A stretch of DNA of 39,102 nucleotides, taken from assembly GCA_024679535.1 (NCBI GenBank), contig JAIBDF010000013.1, forward strand, positions 1 through 39,102. Direction: 5' to 3'. The notes under the pieces are model-generated. The model was not told the origin of the DNA and searched no databases. It saw only the letters and a program-made list of their open reading frames with translations. Positions 27,465 to 36,503 of the stretch are shown one piece after another (the stretch's first letter is position 1; each line of letters starts with the position of its first letter). Made by a program: the position numbers and the translations under genes. The stretch comes from Chromatiales bacterium. GTDB lineage: Bacteria; Pseudomonadota; Gammaproteobacteria; Steroidobacterales; Woeseiaceae.

Positions 27465-28790
27465 TCAGGAGACCTTCTTGACGAGGCATGCGTAGTAAAA
27501 GCCGTCCAGTCCTGCCGTTCCGGGCAAAACCTGATAACCACACGCCTTCCTCCGCATTAAATCGCGGATGTTGTTATTTGGCAACACAGTATCTTCCACC
27601 GCGTCATCATTAGTCTCGAGGAATCCCTGCACCACACCATCGTTCTCCGTCGCGAGAACAGAACATGTGACGTACAACAGCCGTCCGCCAGGCGCCAGCA
27701 CCTGCCATAGCGCGCTGAGAGCGGCCCCCTGCAGGGCGCTGAGATCGTCAATATCGCTGGCTCTGCGCAGCAATTTAATATCGGGATGGCGACGGATTAC
27801 TCCCGTCGCCGAACAGGGCGCATCGAGCAGAACCGCGTCAAACGGTCTGCCATCCCACCATTCCCTGGGTTTCGATGCATCGGCGACCATAATGGTTGCA
27901 TCGAGCCCGATGCGCGCATGATTCTCTCGAACGCGCTCGATGCGCCTGGCATCACTGTCGATAGCCGTGAGCTCGAACCCGGCACCGCCCAACTCCAACA
28001 GGTGGCCGCTTTTGCCGCCGGGGGCCGCACAGGCATCAAGTACCCGCATCGGCCTGTCCGCCATGAGCCAGCGCGCGGGAATCTGCGCCGCTGCATCCTG
28101 TACTGACGCGTCACCGTCCATGAATCCAGGCAGCTCCTCAACGCTACAGGGCTCGGTGAGTCGCACAGCATCCGGTATGCCTTCGAGCAATTCAGCTGTC
28201 TTGTCGTCGTCTGCGAGGCGCGCCAGATAGGCCGCCGCAGACTGGCGCGCAGAATTTACCCGCAGCCACATGGGTGCGCGTGAATCATTTGCTTTGAGAA
28301 TGGCTTCGTGGTCTGCCGGCCAGTCCTTGCGCAGCGTCTCCAGGAGCCATTGCGGGTGATTCCAGCGGGCCTGTTCGTCAGCCACGGCCTGCTCGGCAAT
28401 TTTCTCCCGGCCGAAGCGACGCATACAGGCATTCAACAGGCCCGCGAGCTTCGGGCGACGCAACTGCCGCGCAGCTTCCACCGTTTGCGACACGGCGGCG
28501 TGATCGGGAATGCGTGTGTCGTAAAGCTGGAACAGTCCCACCGCGAGCAGTGCGTTGATAACGCTGTCCCGTTTTTTCAGCGGGCGGCCCAGGAGCTGAC
28601 TGATCCAGTGCTGCAGTTGCCAGTGCTTGCGTATGGTGCCGAAGCACAGCATGCGCAGCAGCGAGCGATCCGTCGGAGAGACCCGTTCCTCTCGTTCGGC
28701 GATCGCCGCATCCAGCGACTGCCCGCCGCTGACAACTGCGTCGACAACTTCTGCAGCAACTGCCCGTGTCCTCGCCCCCGAATTCGCCAT
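27465..28790 (-). CDS. rsmB: 16S rRNA m5C967 methyltransferase
   Basis: SAM-dependent RNA methyltransferase of 441 residues. The NusB-like RNA-binding domain occupies about 1-140, including LLRMLCFGTIRKHWQLQHWI. The catalytic domain has the SAM loop DACAAPGGKSG (252-262), DAPCSATGVIRRHPD with Cys326, and YVTCSV with the catalytic Cys376. It methylates C967 in the platform of the 30S subunit. It starts two bases after the fmt stop and is followed after eight bases by DUF4390. The order def-fmt-rsmB is widely conserved, grouping maturation of initiator tRNA, nascent peptide and 30S subunit. Confidence 0.96.
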   Translation of the reverse strand: MANSGARTRAVAAEVVDAVVSGGQSLDAAIAEREERVSPTDRSLLRMLCFGTIRKHWQLQHWISQLLGRPLKKRDSVINALLAVGLFQLYDTRIPDHAAVSQTVEAARQLRRPKLAGLLNACMRRFGREKIAEQAVADEQARWNHPQWLLETLRKDWPADHEAILKANDSRAPMWLRVNSARQSAAAYLARLADDDKTAELLEGIPDAVRLTEPCSVEELPGFMDGDASVQDAAAQIPARWLMADRPMRVLDACAAPGGKSGHLLELGGAGFELTAIDSDARRIERVRENHARIGLDATIMVADASKPREWWDGRPFDAVLLDAPCSATGVIRRHPDIKLLRRASDIDDLSALQGAALSALWQVLAPGGRLLYVTCSVLATENDGVVQGFLETNDDAVEDTVLPNNNIRDLMRRKACGYQVLPGTAGLDGFYYACLVKKVS

Positions 28791-28792
28791 GT

Positions 28793-29722
28793 TTAATCCA
28801 GCCTCTGTCCGGAGATATCCATCTGGCCCGCAAATTCCTGCGCCGTCGCGCGACGCTTGCCGGGCAACTGCAATTCATCAAGGCGCAACGCACCGGAACC
28901 GCTGGCAACGACAACGCCGTCGCGATCACTTTGCAGGACCGTACCGGGGTCCGCCGACCCATCGACGGCCGTGGCTCGCCAAACCTTGATCCGCATTTCG
29001 TCGGCGAAGAAAAACGAACCCGGGAACGGATTGTAGGCGCGTACCCGCCGCGCCAGATCGGCCGCGGGCAAAGACCAGTCGATGGCGGCATCCTGCTTCT
29101 CAATCTTGCGCGCATAGCTCGTGTGGGCTTCGTCTTGCGCTGTCGCGACCAGCGTGCCTGCGAGAATATCGTCCAGGTGCGCTATCAGCGTAGCGCCGCC
29201 GAGTGCGGCCAGCCGCTCATGTAGCTCTCCGGCGGTCTCATTGACGCCGATCTCGATCTCTTCAATATGAAAAACAGGGCCGCAATCCAGCCCGGCCGTC
29301 ATCGCCATCAGGCTAACGCCGGTTCTGGCATCGCCTGCCAGTATGGCGGCCTGGATCGGGGCCGCACCCCGCCAGCGCGGCAGGATGGAGGCGTGCACGT
29401 TCAAGCAGCCATGCACAGGAATATCCAGAACGCTCTGCGGCAGGATAAGGCCGTAGGCGGCGACGATCATCAGCTCAGGCCGTAACGCGTCAAGCTCCGC
29501 CGCGACGTTCGCGTCGCGCAGCGAGGCCGGCTGCAGGACAGGAATCCCCTGGCGCTCCGCGTACTGTTTGACCGGGCTCGCCGTAAGTTTCTTGCCGCGG
29601 CCGGCAGGACGATCCGGTTGTGTCAGCACGGCAATCGGCACGCGCCCGGATTCGACCAGTGCCGTTAACGACGCAAGCGCGAAATCCGGCGTGCCGGCGA
29701 AAATGATTCTGGGAGCAGTCAT
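28793..29722 (-). CDS. fmt: Methionyl-tRNA formyltransferase
   Basis: A 309-residue enzyme that formylates Met-tRNA(fMet) using 10-formyl-THF. The catalytic Asn108 and His110 lie in LNVHASILPRWRGAAPIQAA, and Asp146 in TAGLDCGPV. The N-terminal GTPDFALASL and QPDRPAGRGKKL (insertion loop contacting the acceptor stem) match the family; the C-terminal beta-barrel contains VRAYNPFPGSFF. Its length is close to the 315 of E. coli. It follows def after 27 bases; no Shine-Dalgarno is visible before the ATG. Confidence 0.97.
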   Translation of the reverse strand: MTAPRIIFAGTPDFALASLTALVESGRVPIAVLTQPDRPAGRGKKLTASPVKQYAERQGIPVLQPASLRDANVAAELDALRPELMIVAAYGLILPQSVLDIPVHGCLNVHASILPRWRGAAPIQAAILAGDARTGVSLMAMTAGLDCGPVFHIEEIEIGVNETAGELHERLAALGGATLIAHLDDILAGTLVATAQDEAHTSYARKIEKQDAAIDWSLPAADLARRVRAYNPFPGSFFFADEMRIKVWRATAVDGSADPGTVLQSDRDGVVVASGSGALRLDELQLPGKRRATAQEFAGQMDISGQRLD

Positions 29723-29749
29723 TGGTCTGTTTGCTGGTGTGTTACCCGC

Positions 29750-30262
29750 CTAAAGTGCGACCGCCGCGTTACGCCGTTCTTTTTCCAGCTTCTTGCGAAT
29801 TCGCTGGCGCTTCGCCTCGGATAGATAATCCACGAACAGCCTGCCATCGAGATGATCAATCTCGTGTTGTATGCACACCGCGAGCAGGCCCGCGGCATCC
29901 ATCTCCACCGCCTCGCCCTTGCGATCCAGGAAACGAACGCGAATGTGTTCCGCACGCTCCACCGACTCGTAATACCCGGGCACGGACAAGCAGCCTTCAT
30001 CCGTCACGGTCACGCCGTCCTTCTCGATGATTTGCGGATTGATCAGCGCAAAGGGTTCCGATTTGTCCGACGACACATCGGCTACTAGCAGGCGCTTGTG
30101 TACGTCGACCTGGGTCGCCGCCAGGCCAATGCCCGGCGCATCGTACATGGTCTCGAACATGTCCCCGATCAACACTCGCAGCGCATCATCCACCACCTCT
30201 ACGGGGGCAGCCTTTTTCCTCAACCGCGGGTCAGGAAATTCCAATATCTTCAGTTTTGCCAT
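29750..30262 (-). CDS. def: Peptide deformylase
   Basis: Metalloprotease of 170 residues that removes the formyl group from new proteins. All three motifs are present: GIGLAATQ (44-51), EGCLSVPG with metal ligand Cys91, and QHEIDHLDG with His133, Glu134 and His137. This is a type 1 enzyme. The ATG at 30262 gives the usual [15 protein letters not shown] start with GGAA six bases before it; an upstream in-frame ATG at 30295 would add eleven unconserved residues. The gene is first in the def-fmt-rsmB-DUF4390-ntrY-ntrX unit and faces away from the LysM gene. Confidence 0.97.
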   Translation of the reverse strand: MAKLKILEFPDPRLRKKAAPVEVVDDALRVLIGDMFETMYDAPGIGLAATQVDVHKRLLVADVSSDKSEPFALINPQIIEKDGVTVTDEGCLSVPGYYESVERAEHIRVRFLDRKGEAVEMDAAGLLAVCIQHEIDHLDGRLFVDYLSEAKRQRIRKKLEKERRNAAVAL

Positions 30263-30316
30263 AATTTCCAATAAGCCTTTCGGCCCGTTAACCATGCACT
30301 ATCGCTGTTTTGCAAC

Positions 30317-30346
30317 ATAATAAAACCAGCGCCATTTTCGCGTGAA
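30317..30346 (-). promoter_or_regulatory. Possible sigma-70 promoter for the def operon
   Basis: Minus-strand TTCACG (30346-30341), an 18-base spacer and TATTAT (30322-30317; five of six consensus bases). The leader to the def ATG would be about 48 bases. It lies in the 284-base AT-richer gap between def and the LysM gene. Confidence 0.45.
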
Positions 30347-30370
30347 TTCCTATAAATGTGGCCTAAATGT

Positions 30371-30400
30371 TTGACTTTATTGAATAAGATGTCAGACAAT
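30371..30400 (+). promoter_or_regulatory. Possible sigma-70 promoter for the LysM lipoprotein gene
   Basis: TTGACT (30371-30376), an 18-base spacer and GACAAT (30395-30400). It would give a leader of roughly 140 bases before the ATG. The rest of the 284-base gap shows no open frame, repeat or RNA gene that I can recognise. Confidence 0.4.
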
Positions 30401-30546
30401 GCCGCCAGAAATGTACCCTTCCGGACGGTATTTGGGGCCGGAAATGTGACGTAATTAGCAGCCTCGGCAGTACCGGCACGACATAGTATAGCAACGCCTT
30501 GAAAGTACGGGCCTAAACCGAATTGTTTGTAGGGAGTCCTCGCGAC

Positions 30547-31716
30547 ATGTCACTCAGCAACACAAGCCTGAAATCCAGCCTTCGGCTAACCGCTGCCACA
30601 CTGGCCCTGACGTTGGCCGGTTGCGGGGGTAACCCACCCGCATACGAGAGCAGCCAAGCCGCTCCGGCAGTTACTTCCGGAGGCACTTCGCTGGAACCGG
30701 CGCAGAGCAGCTATTCTGAGCCCGCGGCTTACGAGCCCGTGCTCGAGCGCATCAACGATCCGGTTCCGCTCGCCGAAGGTCATCCCAATGAGTACGTCGT
30801 GCAGGTAGGCGACACCTTGTGGGACATCGCAGGGACGTTCCTTAAAGACCCCTGGTATTGGCCCGAAATCTGGTATATCAATCCGGACATCGAGAATCCG
30901 CACCTTATTTACCCGGGCGATGTGCTCGGCCTCGTCTACATCGGCGGTCAGCCGCGTATTACGAACGTCCGTGCGTCGACCTATCGCATGTCGCCGCAGG
31001 CGCGCGTAACGCCATTGACCGAGTCGATCAGCAGCATTCCCTATGAAGATGTCGCCGCCTTCCTGAGTTCGGGTGTGGTGCTTGAGAAGAACCAGGCGGA
31101 TTCGCTGCCGTACCTCCTGCAGACGCGCGGTGATCACCTGATTGCTTCAGCTGGCAATGAAATCTATGTTCGTGGCGTTACCGAGGCCGCACCGGGGACG
31201 CGCTTCAGCGTCGTGCATGTTGGCGACCCGCTCTACGATCCAGATGACAATCGACTGATCGGTTACCAGGGCATTGCCGTTGGTGACGGGCGTCTGCGCC
31301 GCGGTGGGGACCCGGCCACGGTCGCTCTGACAGACACGAAGATGGAAGCCAAGCCGGGCGATCGCCTGCTTCCTGAGGAAGTCGATATCCCGCTGAACTT
31401 CTTCCCACGCGCACCGAGCGCCACCATTGATGGCCGCATCATCTCCGTCGTTGGCGGTGTAACACAGATCGGCCAGTACATGGTCATCGTGATTAACCGC
31501 GGTTCGAATAACGGCCTGTCCGTCGGCGATGTGCTGAGTGTTCTCCAGGCGGGCGAAGAGGTTAAGGATCGTTTCGGTGGCGGCACCGTGCGCCTGCCGG
31601 AAGAGGAAGCCGGTACCGTGATGATATTCAAGACCTACGATCGCATCAGCTACGGTCTTGTCATGGAAGCGACACAAGCTATCCATATTCACGACACGGT
31701 TCGTAACCCGATCTAA
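30547..31716 (+). CDS. LysM-domain peptidoglycan-binding lipoprotein
   Basis: A 389-residue lipoprotein: signal peptide with lipobox LAGC (Cys26), a Ser/Ala/Pro-rich spacer, then one LysM domain at about 83-130 (YVVQVGDTLWDIAGTFLKDP through NPHLIYPGDVLGLVY). The remaining 260 residues are mainly beta-strand with no known catalytic motif. This is the conserved LysM protein that sits between def and dprA in many gammaproteobacteria; it probably tethers the outer membrane to the cell wall. The ATG at 30547 has GGAG ten bases upstream; an upstream TTG adds only eight residues. A strong hairpin closes the transcript directly in front of dprA. Confidence 0.92.
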   Translation: MSLSNTSLKSSLRLTAATLALTLAGCGGNPPAYESSQAAPAVTSGGTSLEPAQSSYSEPAAYEPVLERINDPVPLAEGHPNEYVVQVGDTLWDIAGTFLKDPWYWPEIWYINPDIENPHLIYPGDVLGLVYIGGQPRITNVRASTYRMSPQARVTPLTESISSIPYEDVAAFLSSGVVLEKNQADSLPYLLQTRGDHLIASAGNEIYVRGVTEAAPGTRFSVVHVGDPLYDPDDNRLIGYQGIAVGDGRLRRGGDPATVALTDTKMEAKPGDRLLPEEVDIPLNFFPRAPSATIDGRIISVVGGVTQIGQYMVIVINRGSNNGLSVGDVLSVLQAGEEVKDRFGGGTVRLPEEEAGTVMIFKTYDRISYGLVMEATQAIHIHDTVRNPI

Positions 31717-31739
31717 AACTCTGATCTTTCGCAATTAAT

Positions 31740-31775
31740 ACCGCGCGGCGCTATGCGCCGACGCGGTATTATTTT
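31740..31775 (+). terminator. Terminator-like hairpin between LysM gene and dprA
   Basis: ACCGCGCGGCGC pairs with GCGCCG-A-CGCGGT through twelve base pairs with one bulged A and a three-base loop, followed by ATTATTTT. The tract ends one base before the GTG of dprA, so it may stop LysM transcripts and also control dprA. Confidence 0.75.
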
Positions 31776-32879
31776 GTGATGCAACAAGACCGCCGCCCCT
31801 GGCTGATACTCGCCCACGCACACCTTCGGGTTACCGACCTGCAGGCATTACTCGATCTGTTCGGTACAGCGGAGGCCATCGTCGACCAACCGCGCCGTCG
31901 CCTCGCCGAAGCGGGGCTCTCTGATGAGAAATGCACCGCCATTGCATCGCCGGACGAACGGGCCGTGGCAGAAGGCCTGTCCTGGCTCGACGACGCCGGG
32001 CACCATCTCACCGGGTGGGGCGAAGACAGTTACCCCGAGATGCTCGCGCAAATACCCGGTCCACCGCTGCTTTTGTACGTGAATGGCGATATCGATGCCC
32101 TGCACCTGCCCGCCCTGGCGATCGTTGGCAGCCGCAACCCGACGCAGGGCGGCAGCCGCAATGCGCACAACTTCGCAAAGCACCTTGCAGGAAGGGGTTT
32201 TGCCATCGTCAGCGGACTGGCTCAGGGTATCGACGCGGCTGCCCACGAAGGCGCAATCGAGGCCGGCGGCAAGACGGTCGCATTTCTCGGCACCGGCATC
32301 GACCGGATCTACCCGGCTATCAACCGTAATCTCGCGCACGCTATAGCAGCCAATGGCGCGCTGGTGAGTGAGTACCCCCTGGGCTCGGCACCCGAACGCT
32401 GGCACTTTCCGGAGCGCAACCGGCTGATCTGCGGCTTGAGCCTCGGCACGCTGGTGGTCGAAGCCGCTCGCCGCAGCGGCTCCCTGATTACCGCGCGACT
32501 CGCCGCTGAGCAGGGCCGAGAGGTATTTGCGCTCCCCGGTTCTATCCATAATCCACTGGCCCGCGGCTGCCATGAACTCATTCGGCAAGGCGCGAAGCTC
32601 GTCGAAACCGCTGGCGACATCCTTGCCGAACTGAGTCCATTAACCGGTCACCTGCTGGAAACCGCAGAAGAATCAACGATCAACGAAGCCTCACCCGACC
32701 TGCCTGATGACGACTACGCGGAACTACGCAGTGTGCTCAGCCACGATCCCGTGAGCATCGACGATCTCGAGAAACAATCTGGATTGACGATCGACCAGCT
32801 TTCCTCCATGCTTCTGATCCTGGAGCTCCATGGAGAAGTGGAGTCCTTGTCCGGCGGACGCTATGCCCTAGCGGGCTAG
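31776..32879 (+). CDS. dprA: DNA-processing protein DprA
   Basis: Protein of 367 residues that loads RecA on incoming single-stranded DNA during transformation. The extended Rossmann fold shows LAIVGSRNPTQGG, SGLAQGIDAAAHEGA, FLGTGIDRIYPA, ERNRLICGLS, GSLITARLAAEQGREVFALP and ARGCHELIRQGAKLV. A winged-helix DprA C-terminal domain (about 300-367, ending VESLSGGRYALAG) follows. The start is GTG 31776 or ATG 31779; neither has a Shine-Dalgarno, because a terminator hairpin and its T-tract fill the preceding 36 bases. smg follows after 43 bases. DprA is widespread even in bacteria not known to be competent. Confidence 0.95.
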   Translation: MMQQDRRPWLILAHAHLRVTDLQALLDLFGTAEAIVDQPRRRLAEAGLSDEKCTAIASPDERAVAEGLSWLDDAGHHLTGWGEDSYPEMLAQIPGPPLLLYVNGDIDALHLPALAIVGSRNPTQGGSRNAHNFAKHLAGRGFAIVSGLAQGIDAAAHEGAIEAGGKTVAFLGTGIDRIYPAINRNLAHAIAANGALVSEYPLGSAPERWHFPERNRLICGLSLGTLVVEAARRSGSLITARLAAEQGREVFALPGSIHNPLARGCHELIRQGAKLVETAGDILAELSPLTGHLLETAEESTINEASPDLPDDDYAELRSVLSHDPVSIDDLEKQSGLTIDQLSSMLLILELHGEVESLSGGRYALAG

Positions 32880-32922
32880 GCCGGACAGCTAAATCCCGAA
32901 TGTGCAAGGAGCCGCTCCAGGC

Positions 32923-33399
32923 ATGAAAGAAAACGTACTCGACGTGCTTATGTATCTCTTCGAAACCTACGTCGACACAGAGGAAGACCCGGAACCCGAT
33001 CAGAACGAACTGCGCATCGAACTCTCACGCGCCGGCTTTGGCGATGCGGAAATCGAGCGCGCTCTCGAGTGGCTGGACGGCCTGACCGACCAGCAGGAAT
33101 GCCTGAATTACGGCAATCAGACGGCGCACGGCACCCGCATATATAACGAGTTCGAACACGAACGGCTCGATGCAAGTTGCCGCGGCTACATCACTTATCT
33201 TGAGCAAATCGGCATCCTGTCGCCACCGCAGCGCGAGATCCTCGTGGACCGGCTGCTGGCGCTTGAAACGACCGATATCGATGTCGAGCAGATCAAATGG
33301 GTCGTACTGATGGTCCTGTTCAGCCAGCCTGGACAGGAGCTTGCGTATGCCCGCATGGAAGACCTCGTTTTCGAGGAAACTTCGGGCCTTCTGCACTAA
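32923..33399 (+). CDS. smg: Smg family protein (DUF494)
   Basis: A 158-residue cytoplasmic protein of the Smg/DUF494 family, found after dprA in most gammaproteobacteria and of unknown biochemical function. The N-terminus MKENVLDVLMYLFETYVD is the family hallmark; LSRAGFGDAEIERALEWLDGL and the closing EDLVFEETSGLLH also fit. AGGAG lies twelve bases before the ATG at 32923, which is chosen over a GTG/ATG-like upstream extension because it matches family starts. A strong terminator follows 47 bases after the stop. Confidence 0.92.
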   Translation: MKENVLDVLMYLFETYVDTEEDPEPDQNELRIELSRAGFGDAEIERALEWLDGLTDQQECLNYGNQTAHGTRIYNEFEHERLDASCRGYITYLEQIGILSPPQREILVDRLLALETTDIDVEQIKWVVLMVLFSQPGQELAYARMEDLVFEETSGLLH

Positions 33400-33446
33400 C
33401 GCGAAAAACCGAATTCCTTGACACTCAGCGGTCAAGCATGTAATTC

Positions 33447-33478
33447 AACCGCGGCACGGACCGCGGTTTTTCTTTTTT
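33447..33478 (+). terminator. Intrinsic terminator after smg
   Basis: AACCGCGG and CCGCGGTT form an eight-base-pair perfect stem with a six-base loop, followed by TTTCTTTTTT. It ends 31 bases before the topA ATG, so it separates dprA-smg from topA. Confidence 0.92.
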
Positions 33479-33509
33479 GCACCTACACCCAAAGGGTCGT
33501 ACCTGACAG

Positions 33510-35948
33510 ATGTCAAAGAATCTCGTAATTGTTGAGTCGCCAGCCAAGGCCAGCACCATCAGCAAATACCTGGGCAAGGATTTCGACGTCTTGGCCTCCT
33601 ATGGCCATGTGCGCGATCTCGTCCCCAAGGAGGGCGCCGTCGATCCTGGCAACAACTTCGCGATGAAGTACCAGGTTATCGAACGCAATGAAAAGCACGT
33701 CAATGCGATAATTCGTGCCCTCAAGAAGGCTGACGCGCTGTACCTCGCGACTGACCCGGATCGTGAGGGTGAAGCTATTTCATGGCACCTGATCGAGTTA
33801 CTCAAGGAGCGCGGTGCGCTCGATGACAAGGATGTGCACCGGGTCGTGTTCCACGAAATCACCAAGCAGGCTGTCAACGATGCGGTGGCGCATCCGCGCG
33901 GCTTGTCCGGGGACCTGGTGGGCGCGCAGCAGGCGCGTAGGGCTCTCGACTACCTGGTGGGCTTTAACCTGTCGCCGCTGCTGTGGAAGAAGATCCAGCC
34001 CAAGCTTTCTGCCGGACGCGTACAAAGCCCGGCGCTGAGAATGATCGTCGAGCGCGAACTCGAGATTGAAGCATTCAAGGCGCGCGAGTACTGGTCGATC
34101 GAGGCTGACGTCAGCAAGAAGGAACAGCCGTTTGCCTCGCGACTGGTCAGCTACAGGGGCGAGAAGGTTGAACAATTCAGTTTTGAGAGCGAAGACGCTG
34201 CGCGCGAAGTAGAAAAAACCCTGCTTGATGCGGCGGGTGGCGAGTTCAATGTGATTGGCGTGACCAAGCGCCAGCGCCGCCGCAATCCGGCCGCACCGTT
34301 CACGACCTCAACCCTGCAACAGGAAGCCTCGCGGAAACTCGGATTCAACACCCAGCGCACGATGCGCGTTGCGCAGAAACTGTACGAAGGTATCGAGCTC
34401 CCGGGCGAAGGCCAGGTCGGGCTGATCTCCTACATGCGTACCGACTCGGTGACGCTGGCCGATGTGGCCGTAGCCGAAATACGCGACGTCATTGCCGAAC
34501 GCTACGGCAAGCAAAACGTTCCCGAAGAGCCGCGCATTTTTAAAAATAAATCCAAGAACGCCCAGGAGGCACACGAGGCCATTCGCCCGACCTCCGTTGC
34601 GTTCATTCCTGACCAAATCAAAGGCTCGCTCGACGAAGATCAGCACAAGCTGTACTCCCTGATCTGGAAGCGCACCATGGCTTGCCAGATGGTGCCGGCG
34701 GTATTTGACACCGTTGCCATCGAGATGGCGGTGGGACCCGAAGACGCAGGACATCGCATGCGCGCCAACGGCTCTGTGCTCGTTGAGCCCGGCTTCATGG
34801 CCGTGTACCAGGAAGGCAGAGACGACTCGAAGGATGACGACGGCGACCGCCTGCTGCCCGAAATCGAAGAAGGCGACACGATCAAGCTCGAAGAACTGCG
34901 TCCCGAACAGCACTTCACCGAGCCGCCCCCGCGCTTCACCGAGGCGAGCCTCGTCAAGACACTCGAAGAGTACGGTATCGGCCGTCCTTCGACCTACGCG
35001 AACATTATTGCAACGCTTAAGAATCGCGAATACGTGGAGTTGGAGTCGAAGCGCTTCACGCCCACCGATATTGGTCGAATCGTTAACAGCTTCCTGACGG
35101 AACACTTCACGCAATACGTCGATTATGACTTCACGGCAAAACTCGAGGACGATCTTGACGAAGTATCCCTTGGCCACAAGGACTGGGTGCCGTTGCTCGA
35201 CGAGTTCTGGGGCCCGTTTCACCAGCTTTGTGAAGAGAAAGAAGGGCTGACGCGAGGTGAGGTGGCCAAGGAGCGTGAGCTGGGCATCGATCCGAAAAGC
35301 GGCAAGCCGGTCTCGGTGCGCATGGGTCGTTATGGACCGTTCGCACAGATCGGCACCAAGGACGATGAGGAAAAGCCAAAGTTTGCCGGATTACGCCCGG
35401 GCCAGAAGATGAACGACATTGACCTGGCAACGGCGCTGGAGTTATTCAAGCTGCCGCGCAAGCTCGGCGAAACCTCCGATGGCCTGCCGGTGTCCGCCAG
35501 TGTGGGCCGCTTCGGTCCGTATGTTCGCTATGGCGATAAATACGTTTCCATGAAAGAAGACGATCCGTATACCGTCGAACTGCCGCGCGCGCTTGAATTG
35601 ATCGCTGAGAAGATCAAGGCGGATGCGGAGCGGCTTATCCTCGACTTCGAAGAACAGGGCATCCAGGTTCTGAACGGTCGCTATGGACCGTACATCACGG
35701 ACAAGCAGAAGAACGCCCGTGTGCCGAAAGATCGTGAGCCCAAGACGCTAACGCTCGAAGAGTGCATCGAACTCCTTGCGGCAGCGCCAGTGCGCGGCCG
35801 CCGTGGCAAGAAGAAGGTTGCCAAGAAGGCGGCCACCAAGACTGCGACGAAGAAAAAAGCCACCAAGAAAAAGGCAAAGAAGAAGGCGAAGAAGACCGCC
35901 AAAAAGAAGGCCACCAAGAAAATAGCGGCCAAGAAAAAGAGCGGCTAA
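33510..35948 (+). CDS. topA: DNA topoisomerase I without zinc ribbons, lysine-rich tail
   Basis: Type IA topoisomerase of 812 residues that relaxes negative supercoils. The Toprim domain starts with LVIVESPAKASTISKYLG and contains DPDREGEAISWHL; the active Tyr308 is in ISYMRTDSV. Instead of the Cys4 zinc ribbons of E. coli TopA, the C-terminal part has three GR(Y/F)GP(F/Y) repeats (RMGRYGPFAQIG, SVGRFGPYVRYG, LNGRYGPYITD), and the entire protein has just three Cys, none paired. Residues 762-812 form a histone H1-like tail, with about 25 Lys among 51 residues. The terminator just upstream leaves only 31 bases, with no clear promoter. tsaC begins three bases after the stop. Confidence 0.96.
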   Translation: MSKNLVIVESPAKASTISKYLGKDFDVLASYGHVRDLVPKEGAVDPGNNFAMKYQVIERNEKHVNAIIRALKKADALYLATDPDREGEAISWHLIELLKERGALDDKDVHRVVFHEITKQAVNDAVAHPRGLSGDLVGAQQARRALDYLVGFNLSPLLWKKIQPKLSAGRVQSPALRMIVERELEIEAFKAREYWSIEADVSKKEQPFASRLVSYRGEKVEQFSFESEDAAREVEKTLLDAAGGEFNVIGVTKRQRRRNPAAPFTTSTLQQEASRKLGFNTQRTMRVAQKLYEGIELPGEGQVGLISYMRTDSVTLADVAVAEIRDVIAERYGKQNVPEEPRIFKNKSKNAQEAHEAIRPTSVAFIPDQIKGSLDEDQHKLYSLIWKRTMACQMVPAVFDTVAIEMAVGPEDAGHRMRANGSVLVEPGFMAVYQEGRDDSKDDDGDRLLPEIEEGDTIKLEELRPEQHFTEPPPRFTEASLVKTLEEYGIGRPSTYANIIATLKNREYVELESKRFTPTDIGRIVNSFLTEHFTQYVDYDFTAKLEDDLDEVSLGHKDWVPLLDEFWGPFHQLCEEKEGLTRGEVAKERELGIDPKSGKPVSVRMGRYGPFAQIGTKDDEEKPKFAGLRPGQKMNDIDLATALELFKLPRKLGETSDGLPVSASVGRFGPYVRYGDKYVSMKEDDPYTVELPRALELIAEKIKADAERLILDFEEQGIQVLNGRYGPYITDKQKNARVPKDREPKTLTLEECIELLAAAPVRGRRGKKKVAKKAATKTATKKKATKKKAKKKAKKTAKKKATKKIAAKKKSG

Positions 35949-35951
35949 ACA

Positions 35952-36503
35952 ATGATGTCCGTGTCACTCGCCGCGGACGTCCTGCTGCGCGGTGGTGTCA
36001 TCGCGTATCCAACGGAGGGCGTCTTTGGCCTCGGCTGCCTCCCCGACGACCCTTTCGCGATGCAGCGCCTGCTTGGTATCAAACAACGCGATGCGACCAA
36101 GGGCCTGATACTGATTGCGGCAGATGCCATTCAGCTGCAAGGCTGGACAGGTCTTCCGGAAAACGCGGCACTACCCGACCCTGATCCGGCACATCCGGTG
36201 ACCTGGCTCGTGCCACCGGGTCCGCGCGTTTCGCCACTTTTGCGCGGCAAACATCCAAACCTCGCCGTGCGCATTACCACTAATCCGACGGCCGTCGCCC
36301 TGTGCCGGGCAGTCGACTCGCCGCTGGTTTCGACCAGCGCCAATCTGAGCGGCAGACCCACGGCACGCAACCGCTACATTCTGCAACGTCAACTCGGTAG
36401 CGTAGTAGACTACGTCGTCCCCGGTGACTGCGGTCCGGCATCCGGTCCGTCCGAGATCCGGGATTTTAGATCTGGCAACATCCTGCGATCGCGAACTCCA
36501 TGA
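35952..36503 (+). CDS. tsaC: L-threonylcarbamoyladenylate synthase (YrdC/Sua5 family)
   Basis: A 183-residue YrdC-fold enzyme that makes threonylcarbamoyl-AMP from Thr, bicarbonate and ATP for t6A37 in tRNAs decoding ANN codons. Motifs include [15 protein letters not shown] at the N-terminus, [13 protein letters not shown] (the basic KRxxxKG loop), [10 protein letters not shown] and [14 protein letters not shown]. The length is that of TsaC (E. coli 190) without the Sua5 domain. It follows topA after three bases and overlaps hemF by an ATGA. Two consecutive ATGs are possible starts. This topA-tsaC-hemF order is common in gammaproteobacteria. Confidence 0.95.
   Translation: MMSVSLAADVLLRGGVIAYPTEGVFGLGCLPDDPFAMQRLLGIKQRDATKGLILIAADAIQLQGWTGLPENAALPDPDPAHPVTWLVPPGPRVSPLLRGKHPNLAVRITTNPTAVALCRAVDSPLVSTSANLSGRPTARNRYILQRQLGSVVDYVVPGDCGPASGPSEIRDFRSGNILRSRTP

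Noticed and set aside
35806..35945. AAGAAG-rich repetitive DNA that could look like a repeat array
   Set aside because: It is the in-frame lysine-rich tail of TopA; units are irregular and there are no spacers, so it is not CRISPR or a separate repeat element.
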